Assembly (NCBI RefSeq): GCF_002979475.1
Contig: NZ_PCOY01000009.1
Coordinates: 1-64,000 of the forward strand
DNA: 64,000 nucleotides
Source of the DNA: Microbacterium sp. MYb62
GTDB taxonomy: Bacteria > Actinomycetota > Actinomycetes > Actinomycetales > Microbacteriaceae
Direction of reading: 5' to 3'
Below the pieces are notes generated by a model. It saw nothing but the letters and a program-made list of their open reading frames with translations. It made no database searches and had not been told where the DNA came from. The position numbers and the translations under genes are program-made. This document shows positions 27,140 to 37,362 of this stretch, piece after piece. Within the stretch, counting starts at the first letter, position 1; each line of letters opens with the position of its first letter.

Positions 27140-28849
27140 ATGAGCACTCACGCGCGACCGCTGGCGGATTGGCTGGCGGCGGCGAGCGATGACGACCTCC
27201 GCCTCCTTCTCGGCGCCCGAGGCGTACGAGCGGATGCCCCATGGCAGGACTTCTTCGATGCCGCGGAGGCTCTGCTCGACCCGGCGTCGTTGACTCGAGT
27301 GCTTCCGACGCTGACCGCGTCCGAGGCGATGGCGCTGCTCGCGGCGGCATCCGGCCACGGAGCCGGGCCCGAGGAGGAGCGGTTGACGGCACTCGCTCTC
27401 CTGCGTCCGGACGGAACACCCTATCCGCCGGTGGTGACCGCGCTCGCGGGACGCTCCGCATCCGCCGCTCCCGCGCCGGAGCCGGCGCCCCGGTCTTCGG
27501 AGACCGCATCGGCGCATGCAGCCGAGCGTGCCTTCACGACAGTGGCCGTGCTGGCCGACCTGCTCCTCATCGCCAGGGAGAGCCCGTTCGCGCTGCTCAC
27601 CGGGGGCGGGATCAGCGCCGGCGAGAAGCGCCAGCTCGCCGACGCGGGCGTACCGGTGGACATCGTCGACGCTCTCGCCGCGATCGCTCTCCAGGCCGGC
27701 CTCGCCGTCGCCGCGGACCGCCGATTGCGGTCGAGCCAGACGGCAGAGGACTGGCTGCGCTCCTCCGCCGCCGACCGATGGGCGCTGCTGGCGACAGCCT
27801 TCCGTGACGCCCTCCCTCGCGGTATCCGTTCGGAGACCGGCGGATGGATCCCTCCCGAGGCATGGCCCTCCGCGCACCCCTGGGATCCGGCGTGGGCGGA
27901 GCGCTCCGGCGCCCTGCAGGAGTCCGCTCGCCTGCTCGGACTGATCGCAGAGGACGGGACCGAACCCGACTGGGCCGCAGGTCTGCGCCGGGGAGGCCCC
28001 GCCGATCCCGCTGAGCTGGTTCGACTGCTGCCCGCCGAGGTCGACCGCATCTTCCTGCAGAACGACCTCACGGCGATCGCCCCCGGACCACTGGAGCCCG
28101 CATTGGATGTACGGCTGCGCGCGATCGCTGCCCGCGAATCCGCCGCCCAGGCATCGTCGTACCGTTTCACCTCCGAATCCGTGGCACATGCCTTCGTCGC
28201 GGGCGAGACGGAGCAGTCGATCCTCGACTTCCTGACGACCGTCTCGCTCACGGGCATTCCCCAGCCCCTCGGCTATCTGATCTCGCAGACCGCGCAACGA
28301 CACGGCCTGGTCCGCGTCTCGACCGATGAGGAGACGGGGCGCACACGGATCGAGAGCTCCGACCCCCACATCATCGACGCGATGGCGGTCGACCAATCGC
28401 TGCGCCCCCTCGCCCTCACCAATCACGTCGAGTCGCTCACCACCCGCGTCAGCCGCGAGACGGTGTACTGGGCGCTCACCGACGCACGGTACCCGGCGAC
28501 TCTCGTCGGCGCGGACGGCACCCTCCTCGTGCGAGAGCGCCACCCCGCGCCTCCGGCTCCGATGCCCAGTATCGAGTCCACAGACGTGATGCCGCTGATC
28601 GCGCGCCTCCGTTCTCACCAGGGGCCGGATGCCGACGCCGCATGGCTCGACCGCGAGCTCGAGGCGGCTGTGCGTGCGAAGTCCGTCCTGCAGGTCACCG
28701 TCGGCATGCCGGACGGCTCGAAGAGAGAGCTGCTGCTCGAAGCGACCGGCATCGGCGGTGGCAGACTCCGTGGACGCGACCGCGCGGCCGATGTGGAACG
28801 GACGCTCCCGGTGTCCAGCATCCTCGCCGCGACGATCGTCGCGCCGTAG
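27140..28849 (+). CDS. Helicase-associated protein (Helicase_C_3/PF13625-like)
   Basis: 569 residues without Walker motifs. N-terminal helical region (LADWLAAASDDDLRLLLGARG) and a later segment (about 300-400: LLPAEVDRIFLQNDLTAIAP, YRFTSESVAHAFVAGETEQS) that resembles the XPB N-terminal domain. Conserved partner of the actinobacterial XPB helicase encoded 36 nt downstream. Likely a DNA-repair or transcription-linked accessory factor; activity unknown. Confidence 0.85.
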   Translation: MSTHARPLADWLAAASDDDLRLLLGARGVRADAPWQDFFDAAEALLDPASLTRVLPTLTASEAMALLAAASGHGAGPEEERLTALALLRPDGTPYPPVVTALAGRSASAAPAPEPAPRSSETASAHAAERAFTTVAVLADLLLIARESPFALLTGGGISAGEKRQLADAGVPVDIVDALAAIALQAGLAVAADRRLRSSQTAEDWLRSSAADRWALLATAFRDALPRGIRSETGGWIPPEAWPSAHPWDPAWAERSGALQESARLLGLIAEDGTEPDWAAGLRRGGPADPAELVRLLPAEVDRIFLQNDLTAIAPGPLEPALDVRLRAIAARESAAQASSYRFTSESVAHAFVAGETEQSILDFLTTVSLTGIPQPLGYLISQTAQRHGLVRVSTDEETGRTRIESSDPHIIDAMAVDQSLRPLALTNHVESLTTRVSRETVYWALTDARYPATLVGADGTLLVRERHPAPPAPMPSIESTDVMPLIARLRSHQGPDADAAWLDRELEAAVRAKSVLQVTVGMPDGSKRELLLEATGIGGGRLRGRDRAADVERTLPVSSILAATIVAP

Positions 28850-28885
28850 GCCCGGTGCGCTCCGCGAGCGGTAAACTGGTGAGCT

Positions 28886-30526
28886 ATGTCTGATGGCCCC
28901 CTGATCGTCCAGAGCGATCGCACCGTGCTGCTCGAAGTCGCCCATGCCGACGCCGAGAGCGCCCGCCACGAACTCGCGATCTTCGCCGAGCTGGAGCGTG
29001 CGCCCGAACACATCCACACGTACCGGATCACTCGGCTCGGCCTGTGGAACGCGCGGGCCGCAGGCCACACCGCCGAGGACATGCTCGAGACGCTCGACCG
29101 CTGGTCGCGCTTCCCCGTTCCACCCTCGGTGTCGGTCGATCTGCGCGAGACGGTGAACCGCTACGGGCGTCTGGTCATCGAACGCGATGACGAGGGAACT
29201 CTGATCCTGCGCTCGTCCGACCCTGCCGTGCTGGCGCAGGTCGCGAACAACAAGCGCATCCAGCCGCTGCTCATCGGGCACCCCACTCCGGAGACGTTCG
29301 TCGTCGACGCCTGGGCCCGAGGACAGATCAAACAGGAGCTTCTGAAGATCGGGTGGCCCGCCGAAGACCTCGCCGGGTATACCCCGGGCACTCCGCACGA
29401 GATCGACCTCGCCGAGGACGGCTGGCACATCCGGCCGTACCAGCAGGATGCGGTCGACGCGTTCTCGAAGGACGGCTCGGGCGTCGTGGTGCTTCCCTGT
29501 GGGGCGGGCAAGACGATCGTCGGCGCCGGCGCGATGGCGGCGACCAAGACCACGACACTGATCCTCGTCACGAACACCGTCTCGGCTCGGCAGTGGCGCG
29601 ACGAGCTGCTCAAGCGCACCAGTCTGACCGCCGAGGAGATCGGCGAGTACTCCGGCCAGGCCAAGGAGGTCAAGCCGGTGACGATCGCGACGTATCAGAT
29701 CCTGACCGCGAAGCGTAAGGGCGAGTATGCGCACCTGGCGCTGCTCGACGCGCTCGACTGGGGGCTCATCGTCTACGACGAGGTCCACCTGCTGCCGGCT
29801 CCGGTCTTCAAGCTCACCGCCGACCTGCAGGCCCGCCGCCGGATCGGCCTCACGGCGACCCTCGTGCGCGAGGACGGACGCGAGGGCGACGTCTTCAGCC
29901 TCATCGGCCCCAAGCGCTTCGATGCTCCCTGGAAGCAGATCGAAGCGCAGGGATTCATCTCCCCCGCCGCCTGCTACGAGGTGCGCGTCGATCTTCCGCC
30001 GAGCGACCGGCTCGAGTACGCCGCAGCGACGGACGACGAGCGGTATCGGCTGGCAGCGTCCGCGCCCGCCAAGGTCCAGGCCGTACGCGAGCTCATCGCG
30101 AAGCACGAGGGCGAGCGCATCCTCGTGATCGGACAGTATCTCGATCAACTCGAGTCGCTGTCCGAGGCGCTGAACGCGCCCCAGATCACCGGCGCGACCC
30201 CTGTCGACGAGCGTGAGGAGCTGTACCGCGCGTTCCGAGAAGGCGACATCTCGCTGCTCGTGGTCTCGAAGGTGGCGAACTTCTCGATCGATCTGCCGGA
30301 GGCCTCGGTCGCCATCCAGGTGTCCGGATCCTTCGGTTCGCGCCAAGAGGAGGCGCAGCGCCTGGGCCGTCTTCTCCGCCCGAAGCAGTCGGGACACACC
30401 GCGAGCTTCTACACGCTCGTCGCGCGCGACACGATCGACCAGGACTACGCCCAGAATCGCCAGCGCTTCCTGGCCGAGCAGGGGTACAGCTACACGATCA
30501 TGGACTCCGACGCGATCGCCGCCTGA
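28886..30526 (+). CDS. DNA repair helicase XPB
   Basis: 546 residues, bacterial XPB, SF2 ATPase. N-terminal damage-recognition-like domain (PLIVQSDRTVLLEVAHADAE, TYRITRLGLWNARAAG), motif I LPCGAGKTIVGAG, motif II YDEVHLLP, motif III GLTATLVREDG with the RED element in VREDGREGD, motif VI QRLGRLLRPK. Unwinds DNA in repair; the archaeal and eukaryotic homologues act in NER. ATG is 8 nt after TAAACT (28872-28877), so it has its own leaderless promoter. Confidence 0.95.
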   Translation: MSDGPLIVQSDRTVLLEVAHADAESARHELAIFAELERAPEHIHTYRITRLGLWNARAAGHTAEDMLETLDRWSRFPVPPSVSVDLRETVNRYGRLVIERDDEGTLILRSSDPAVLAQVANNKRIQPLLIGHPTPETFVVDAWARGQIKQELLKIGWPAEDLAGYTPGTPHEIDLAEDGWHIRPYQQDAVDAFSKDGSGVVVLPCGAGKTIVGAGAMAATKTTTLILVTNTVSARQWRDELLKRTSLTAEEIGEYSGQAKEVKPVTIATYQILTAKRKGEYAHLALLDALDWGLIVYDEVHLLPAPVFKLTADLQARRRIGLTATLVREDGREGDVFSLIGPKRFDAPWKQIEAQGFISPAACYEVRVDLPPSDRLEYAAATDDERYRLAASAPAKVQAVRELIAKHEGERILVIGQYLDQLESLSEALNAPQITGATPVDEREELYRAFREGDISLLVVSKVANFSIDLPEASVAIQVSGSFGSRQEEAQRLGRLLRPKQSGHTASFYTLVARDTIDQDYAQNRQRFLAEQGYSYTIMDSDAIAA

Positions 30527-30552
30527 CCGCACGACGATCGACGCCGAGCGGC

Positions 30553-31581
30553 TCAGCCGCGCAGAACGCGATCCAACTGATGGGTTCCGTTCCGGCCGGC
30601 GGTGAAGGATGCCGCGCGAGGCGCGATGCCCGCCGTCCGCGCGATCCCGAGCTTCCCTGCCCAGCGATCGGCCAGCACGGCGTACACGATCATCGCGAGC
30701 CCTGACGCGAGCAGGTCGACGGGAGTTCCCGAGGTGGCGTTGGCGTCGACCAGCGCCACGGAGCCGAGCAGGAAGATGAGCACGTTGTTGACGATGTGCA
30801 GGGAGATGGCCGCCTCGAGCCCGCCGGTCCGCCACGTCAGCCAAGCGGCGACGATCGCGAACATGCCCACGCTGGCCGCTCCCCAGACGTCATACCCGTG
30901 GCCGAGCACGAACAGTGGCACGGGAAGCAGGATCGCGAATGCCGGATGGCGCAGCCATCCGCCGACGAGTTGCATCAGGTACCCGCGGAAGACGTACTCC
31001 TCGGCAGCGGCCTGGAAGGGGATCAGCACCAGCACGAGCAGCACCATGACCCAGATTCCCGGATGCGTGAAGTCCACGACGATCGCGTCACCTGTGAGAG
31101 CCGACCAGCCGAACACGACCGCGTAGTAGACCGCGAACACCGCGGCCCCCAGCAGCAGGCTCTTGCCGAGCCAGGCCATCCGCAGGCGCCCCGTGACGGA
31201 AGACAGCAGTCCCACCCCGGGCCCTTCGATGATGCGCGATGCCAGCAGCAGTGCGGGGATCATCAGGATCAGCGGAAGCACCATCGCGACGAGGAGCCAC
31301 GGCCGATCGAGATCGAAGTACTGCAGCGTCGCGAGGAGGACCTGCATCTCGGCGCCCAGGCCGGGGACGAACATCGACAGGACGATCAGCGGCACGATGA
31401 TCAGCATCAGGATGGCGATGTAGAGCGCGACGCCGACGAGCCCCGTCAGCAGCATCCGCCACCAGCGATACCGCGGCCTCAGCCGCGCCAGGCGGTGGTA
31501 GGCGAGGTGCTCTGCAGGCGGCGAAGGCTCCAGCAAGGAGGCGGATGCGGGGGCGGCGATGTCGTCCTCGTTCGAACTCAT
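30553..31581 (-). CDS. CPBP-family intramembrane protease homologue
   Basis: 342 residues, about eight membrane helices. CPBP/CAAX-protease motifs: EEYVFRGYLM (EExxxR), FVLGHGYD with the third-motif His, and SLHIVNN with the last ligand region. Possible membrane-protein maturation or bacteriocin-immunity role. ATG at 31581 (MSSNEDD) is preceded by GGGGAGG; a much longer in-frame reading to 32652 antisense to the response regulator is rejected. Confidence 0.88.
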   Translation of the reverse strand: MSSNEDDIAAPASASLLEPSPPAEHLAYHRLARLRPRYRWWRMLLTGLVGVALYIAILMLIIVPLIVLSMFVPGLGAEMQVLLATLQYFDLDRPWLLVAMVLPLILMIPALLLASRIIEGPGVGLLSSVTGRLRMAWLGKSLLLGAAVFAVYYAVVFGWSALTGDAIVVDFTHPGIWVMVLLVLVLIPFQAAAEEYVFRGYLMQLVGGWLRHPAFAILLPVPLFVLGHGYDVWGAASVGMFAIVAAWLTWRTGGLEAAISLHIVNNVLIFLLGSVALVDANATSGTPVDLLASGLAMIVYAVLADRWAGKLGIARTAGIAPRAASFTAGRNGTHQLDRVLRG

Positions 31582-31743
31582 GCATCGATCCTCCCCGCTC
31601 GACCTGTGCGGCGCATCCGACCACGGGACGACGTCGATCTCCGGAGCCCACCGAGCCACCGCGACGCGCCGTGAAGGAGGCGTCTCCGCGCCGTTCCGCA
31701 CAATAGTCAGCATCCACATGGCCGGAGTCACCATAATGGGGAC

Positions 31744-32436
31744 ATGACTGCTCCGCGCATCCTGGTCGTCGATGACGAACCCAACATCCGCGACCTGCTC
31801 TCCACGGGTCTCAGCTTCGCCGGATTCCAGGTGAAGACGGTCGCCAACGGCGCCGCCACGATCTCGGCCGTCCTCGAAGAGGAGCCGGACCTCATCATCC
31901 TGGACGTCATGCTCCCGGACATGAACGGGTTCAGCGTGACCAAGCGCCTTCGCGGCGCCGGGTTCACTGCTCCGATCCTGTTCCTGACGGCGAAGGACGG
32001 CACCGAGGACAAGATCGAGGGCCTCAACGCCGGCGGCGACGACTATGTCACGAAGCCGTTCAGCCTCGACGAGATCGTCGCCAGAGCGCAGGCGATCCTC
32101 CGCCGCACGATGCAGGCCGACGAGGAGTCGATCATCCGTGCCGGCGAACTCTCCATGGACCAGGACACGCATGACGTCCACGTGGGCAAGGAGCCGATCG
32201 AGCTGAGTCCGACCGAGTTCAAACTGCTGCGGTACCTGATGCTCAATCCGAACCGCGTGCTGTCGAAGGCACAGATCCTCGACCACGTGTGGGAGTACGA
32301 CTTCAACGGCGATGCGGGCATCGTCGAGAGCTACATCTCCTACCTGCGTCGCAAGATCGACCCGCACACGGAGGAGTCGCTCATCCAGACCAAGCGCGGC
32401 TTCGGCTACATGCTGAAGGTCGGCAAGACGGTCTGA
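31744..32436 (+). CDS. OmpR-family response regulator
   Basis: 230 residues. Receiver domain with DD at 10-11, phosphoacceptor Asp54 (LIILDVMLPD), Lys in DDYVTKPF, and a winged-helix effector (ELSPTEFKLLRYLMLNPNRV, SYISYLRRKIDP). Pairs with the kinase 61 nt downstream. CATAAT (31732-31737) lies 6 nt before the ATG, so a leaderless start is likely. Resembles TrcR/PhoP-type actinobacterial regulators. Confidence 0.94.
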   Translation: MTAPRILVVDDEPNIRDLLSTGLSFAGFQVKTVANGAATISAVLEEEPDLIILDVMLPDMNGFSVTKRLRGAGFTAPILFLTAKDGTEDKIEGLNAGGDDYVTKPFSLDEIVARAQAILRRTMQADEESIIRAGELSMDQDTHDVHVGKEPIELSPTEFKLLRYLMLNPNRVLSKAQILDHVWEYDFNGDAGIVESYISYLRRKIDPHTEESLIQTKRGFGYMLKVGKTV

Positions 32437-32497
32437 CGACCAGCGCATCACCACGCACGCCGCCGCACGGCGTGATCGCCGTATCAGGGAGGACCGC

Positions 32498-34192
32498 ATG
32501 GCGCACAAGCCCGATGCGGTCACCAGCTGGTGGCGTCGCATCAGCCTGCGGGCGAAGGTCACGGGGGTCACCGTGGCCGTGCTGGCTCTCGGCCTTCTCG
32601 TCGCAGGAATCGGCACCGTGCCGATCCTGCGCTCCGCCCTCGTCGAGAACATCGACGCGCAGCTCCCCGCGCTGGTGTCGAGCGACCTCGCCGAGCGCTA
32701 CTTCGACACCGACACCGTCGACGGCGTCACGACGTACACGCCCCGCGAGGAGCAGCCTCGGGACTTCTCCTTCGCGATCTACGATGCCGCGGGCGCGCTC
32801 CGCGCGACCGCACGAGGCACCTCGAGCAAGGCGCCGCTGTTCCCACCCGAGTACTCGCTCGCGGAGGCGAACGCCAGCGCCGACAAGATCCTCGAGCTGC
32901 CGGGCGCGGACGGCGAGGTGTTCCACGCCGCCGTCGCCGTGGTGAACTCGGACGGCGGTATCCTGCGGGTCCAGATGGTCGCGCTGCCCCTGGCTCCGGC
33001 GGATCGCATCATCAGTCAGTACTTCGGGATCTACATCACGATCGCCCTGATCACGATCCTGATCGCCGCTCTGCTGACACGGGGACTCGTCACTCTCACC
33101 TTCCGACGACTCGGGCAGGTCGAAGCCACGGCGATGTCGATCGCAGCCGGCGACTTCCGCCAGCGACTGACCGACCTCGAGCCCACCACGGAGGTCGGCC
33201 GCCTGAACACCGCGATCAACACCATGCTCGATCGTGTCGACCGTTCCCTCGCGCAGCGCGATCGCACCGTGCAGCACATGCGGCGATTCATCGGCGACGC
33301 GAGCCACGAGCTGCGCACGCCGCTGGTGAGCGTTCGCGGTTATGCGGAGCTCTACCGGATGGGCGCGATCAAGGGCGAGGAGGACACGGCGCGGGCGATG
33401 GAGCGCATCGAGAAGGAAGCCATCCGAATGGGCGTCCTGGTGGAAGACCTCCTGGCGCTCGCCCGCCTCGACGAAGAACGCGAGCCCGAGATCATCCCGC
33501 TCGATCTGCGACCGATCGCGCGGGACGCCGCCCTCGATCTGCGGGCCGCAGCCCCTGGACGGACGGTGACTGTCATCGACCGCACCGCATCCAACAAGGC
33601 CACGATCCCCCTGCGAGAGAGCGCTCCGCAGGAGCCGCCGACTCCGCCCGCCCCGCGCGGCCTGTCACGCACGCCCCTCTCGCGGCTTCGTCGACGCCCC
33701 CGGCAGTCGCAGGAGGAGGCTCCGGCCATCGACTTCACCGAAGTGCCCGACCTCCCCGTCCGCACCCCGCCGATCGTGCTCGGTGAGGAGAACAAGGTGC
33801 GACAGGTCGTCACCAACCTTCTGGGCAACGCACGCCGCTTCTCCCCCGAAGACGGGCCGATCGAGATCGTCGTCGATTCGGATCGGGTCAGCGGCACCGG
33901 GAGCATTTCGATCGTCGATCATGGTGAGGGCATCCCCCCGCAGATCCGTGAGCAGATCTTCGAACGCTTCTGGCGCGCCGACACCTCGCGCGCCCGGGAG
34001 ACCGGGGGGTCGGGACTCGGTCTCGCGATCGTCGCATCGATCATGAAGGCCCTGCACGGTGGCGTCGACGTCTCGGAGACACCCGGTGGGGGAGCGACTT
34101 TCACGGTGACCCTCCCGCTGGCGCCTGCGCGCGCCACGCCCGCGCACCTTCTCGAGGACACGCAGCCGCTCGATCGGCTCGAGCTGCCCTGA
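32498..34192 (+). CDS. Sensor histidine kinase with insertion in the ATPase domain
   Basis: 564 residues. TM1 about 26-48, an extracytoplasmic sensor of about 125 residues, TM2 about 175-197, HAMP, then the DHp domain with His270 (GDASHELRTP). ATPase: N box NKVRQVVTNLLGNARRFSPE, G1 VDHGEGIP, G2 GGSGLGLAIV. Between the start of the ATPase domain (VTVIDRTASNKA) and the N box lies an insertion of about 50 residues rich in Pro, Arg and Ser (about 368-417), absent from typical kinases. Cognate regulator is directly upstream. Confidence 0.92.
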   Translation: MAHKPDAVTSWWRRISLRAKVTGVTVAVLALGLLVAGIGTVPILRSALVENIDAQLPALVSSDLAERYFDTDTVDGVTTYTPREEQPRDFSFAIYDAAGALRATARGTSSKAPLFPPEYSLAEANASADKILELPGADGEVFHAAVAVVNSDGGILRVQMVALPLAPADRIISQYFGIYITIALITILIAALLTRGLVTLTFRRLGQVEATAMSIAAGDFRQRLTDLEPTTEVGRLNTAINTMLDRVDRSLAQRDRTVQHMRRFIGDASHELRTPLVSVRGYAELYRMGAIKGEEDTARAMERIEKEAIRMGVLVEDLLALARLDEEREPEIIPLDLRPIARDAALDLRAAAPGRTVTVIDRTASNKATIPLRESAPQEPPTPPAPRGLSRTPLSRLRRRPRQSQEEAPAIDFTEVPDLPVRTPPIVLGEENKVRQVVTNLLGNARRFSPEDGPIEIVVDSDRVSGTGSISIVDHGEGIPPQIREQIFERFWRADTSRARETGGSGLGLAIVASIMKALHGGVDVSETPGGGATFTVTLPLAPARATPAHLLEDTQPLDRLELP

Positions 34193-34313
34193 GCGCCCTG
34201 CACGACTGCTAGGCCTCGCCGGTTCTGCACAGAGACCGGCGGACGGTGAAGAAGAACCGGGTGCCGGGTCGATCGTGAGCCTAGCGTCGAAACTCCACAA
34301 CAGAAGGAGTTCC

Positions 34314-34601
34314 ATGTCTGTCTTCACCGTCGACACCGAAGCCGTTCAGGCGGCCCACGGCGCCACGCGCGCCACCATCGAGCGGCTCCAGAGCGAGTCG
34401 GCGACGCTCATGGCCCAGCTCCGGCAGCTGCAGTCGTCCTGGGTCGGCACCGCGTCCAATGCCTTCCAGAACTGCGCCGAGCAGTGGCAGGGTGCCCAGC
34501 TCCACGTCGAGCAGGTGCTCGACTCGATCGGCACCTCACTCGGCTCGGTCGCCTCCCAGTACGCCGACGCCGATCAGTACTCGGCCAGTCTGTTCCGCTG
34601 A
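34314..34601 (+). CDS. WXG100-family (ESAT-6-like) protein
   Basis: 95 residues, two helices joined by a turn with the WXG-type motif SSWVGTASNAF at about residue 42. Such proteins are substrates of type VII (ESX/WSS) secretion. No EccC or other secretion component is in the window, so it is an orphan locus. AAGGAG lies 4 nt before the ATG. A terminator shared with convergent groEL follows. Confidence 0.9.
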   Translation: MSVFTVDTEAVQAAHGATRATIERLQSESATLMAQLRQLQSSWVGTASNAFQNCAEQWQGAQLHVEQVLDSIGTSLGSVASQYADADQYSASLFR

Positions 34602-34646
34602 GCGGTCCCTGGTCTCCGAGATGTGATCCTCGGCCCGCGGAACGCA

Positions 34647-34676
34647 GAACGCCCCCGGCCGAAGCCGGGGGCGTTC
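34647..34676. terminator. Bidirectional terminator, WXG100 gene / groEL
   Basis: 13-bp perfect stem (GAACGCCCCCGGC and complement) with a 4-nt loop CGAA, followed by TTTC. Confidence 0.85.
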
Positions 34677-34692
34677 TTTCATGAGGGCTGGA

Positions 34693-36348
<1,656 letters not shown>

Positions 36349-36375
36349 TTAGCACTCAGAGTATGAGAGTGCTAA
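36349..36375. promoter_or_regulatory. CIRCE operator (HrcA site)
   Basis: Perfect consensus TTAGCACTC-N9-GAGTGCTAA, 37 nt upstream of groEL. Predicts HrcA repression and heat induction. Confidence 0.96.
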
Positions 36376-36379
36376 CGCC

Positions 36380-36408
36380 ATTCTGGCACTCGACACCTTC
36401 GAGTGCAA
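36380..36408 (-). promoter_or_regulatory. groEL promoter
   Basis: Minus strand: TTGCAC (36403-36408), 17-bp spacer, CAGAAT (36380-36385). CIRCE starts just downstream, so HrcA would block initiation. The spacer holds an extra inverted repeat GCACTCGA-N5-TCGAGTGC (36386-36406). Confidence 0.75.
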
Positions 36409-36436
36409 GCCGCCCGACACGCGGCGCACACCGTCG

Positions 36437-37015
36437 TCAGGAGGCGGGAGCCTCATCCGACGTCTCGGGCGCTGACGCGGTTCGGTCGAGGCCGATCACG
36501 ATCGTCAGCTGCTTGGCTCCGGTGTCGTTGAGCTCGGCGTAGAAGTCGCTCTGGCGCACTTCCGCACCGCCGATCACGCCAGCGAGGCCGATCGCGGCGA
36601 GTTCGTCCTCGGCATCGACGTAGTACACCGTCGTCGTGGCGAAGTCCTCGCTCTCGCTGTCGCTCGCGAAGACGGTGTCAGCGGCCCAGCCGTTGTTGAC
36701 GAGGGTGTCGCTCATCTGGGCGTCGAGGCCCTCCTCGGGCGTCGCATTCAGGATCATGACGGAGTAGTTGGTGTCGACCACCCCGGTCTCCACCGGCGTC
36801 GGCACGACGCTCGGCGCCGTCTCGGGGAAGAGCGAGATGCGCCCCATGACGACGAGCGAGCCGAAGATTCCGGCGATGATGAGCACGAGTGCGGCGACGA
36901 ACGACCACAGGAGCACGACCCAGCCGTTCATTCCCGGGGCTTCGGCGCGGTGCGCTCCGACACGTCCGGAGGAACGGGGAACGTCATCGAAGCGATCACG
37001 GGAGGGCTTGGACAC
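36437..37015 (-). CDS. LytR C-terminal-domain membrane protein
   Basis: 192 residues. Basic cytoplasmic tail, one membrane helix (about 30-55), then an extracytoplasmic LytR_C domain (about 80-175: YSVMILNATPEEGLDAQMSD, TVYYVDAEDELAAIGLAGVI, KQLTIVIGLD). Function unknown, cell-envelope location inferred. GTG start lies 6 nt after TAGCAT (37022-37027). Confidence 0.88.
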   Translation of the reverse strand: MSKPSRDRFDDVPRSSGRVGAHRAEAPGMNGWVVLLWSFVAALVLIIAGIFGSLVVMGRISLFPETAPSVVPTPVETGVVDTNYSVMILNATPEEGLDAQMSDTLVNNGWAADTVFASDSESEDFATTTVYYVDAEDELAAIGLAGVIGGAEVRQSDFYAELNDTGAKQLTIVIGLDRTASAPETSDEAPAS

Positions 37016-37095
37016 CCCTCGATGCTAGCGGCACGTTCCTGTCAATCCGTTCCGCGGCGCGGGCGGAACCACCGCCTCGGCTCGACCCGACGGTC

Positions 37096-37353
37096 TCAGC
37101 CGACGAAACCCGGCGTGCGCGCCGACCGCCTCCGTGCTCGCGTGTCGCGGATCCGGCGCAGCCTGCGCACCAGCATCGGGTCGTACTCCAGCGCGACGTC
37201 CGACTCGATTAGCCGCCCGAGGAGCTGGTAGTAGCGGGCGGCGCTCATGCCGAGCTGGACCCGGATGACCTCTTCCTTCGCCCCGCCGTGGCGCGGCCAT
37301 GCGGCCTCCAGGGCGAGGATCGCGCGATCGCGCTCCGTGAGGTCTCCGAGCAT
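37096..37353 (-). CDS. DUF3263 helix-turn-helix protein (host copy)
   Basis: 85 residues. DUF3263 signature: LTERDRAILALEAAWPRHGG, then an HTH-like VQLGMSAARYYQLLGRLIES and a basic C-terminus. Small actinobacterial putative DNA-binding protein of unknown role. Leaderless: ATG is 6 nt after TAACCT (37360-37365). A prophage homologue occurs at 49719-49955. Confidence 0.9.
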   Translation of the reverse strand: MLGDLTERDRAILALEAAWPRHGGAKEEVIRVQLGMSAARYYQLLGRLIESDVALEYDPMLVRRLRRIRDTRARRRSARTPGFVG

Positions 37354-37362
37354 GGATCCAGG

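Noticed and set aside
27095-30844. Long minus-strand open frame (1249 codons)
   Set aside because: Antisense to the helicase-associated gene and XPB; low-complexity Arg/Gly/Asp translation.
34314-34601. Type VII secretion locus around the WXG100 gene
   Set aside because: No EccC/EssC ATPase or other component is nearby; neighbours are a kinase and groEL.
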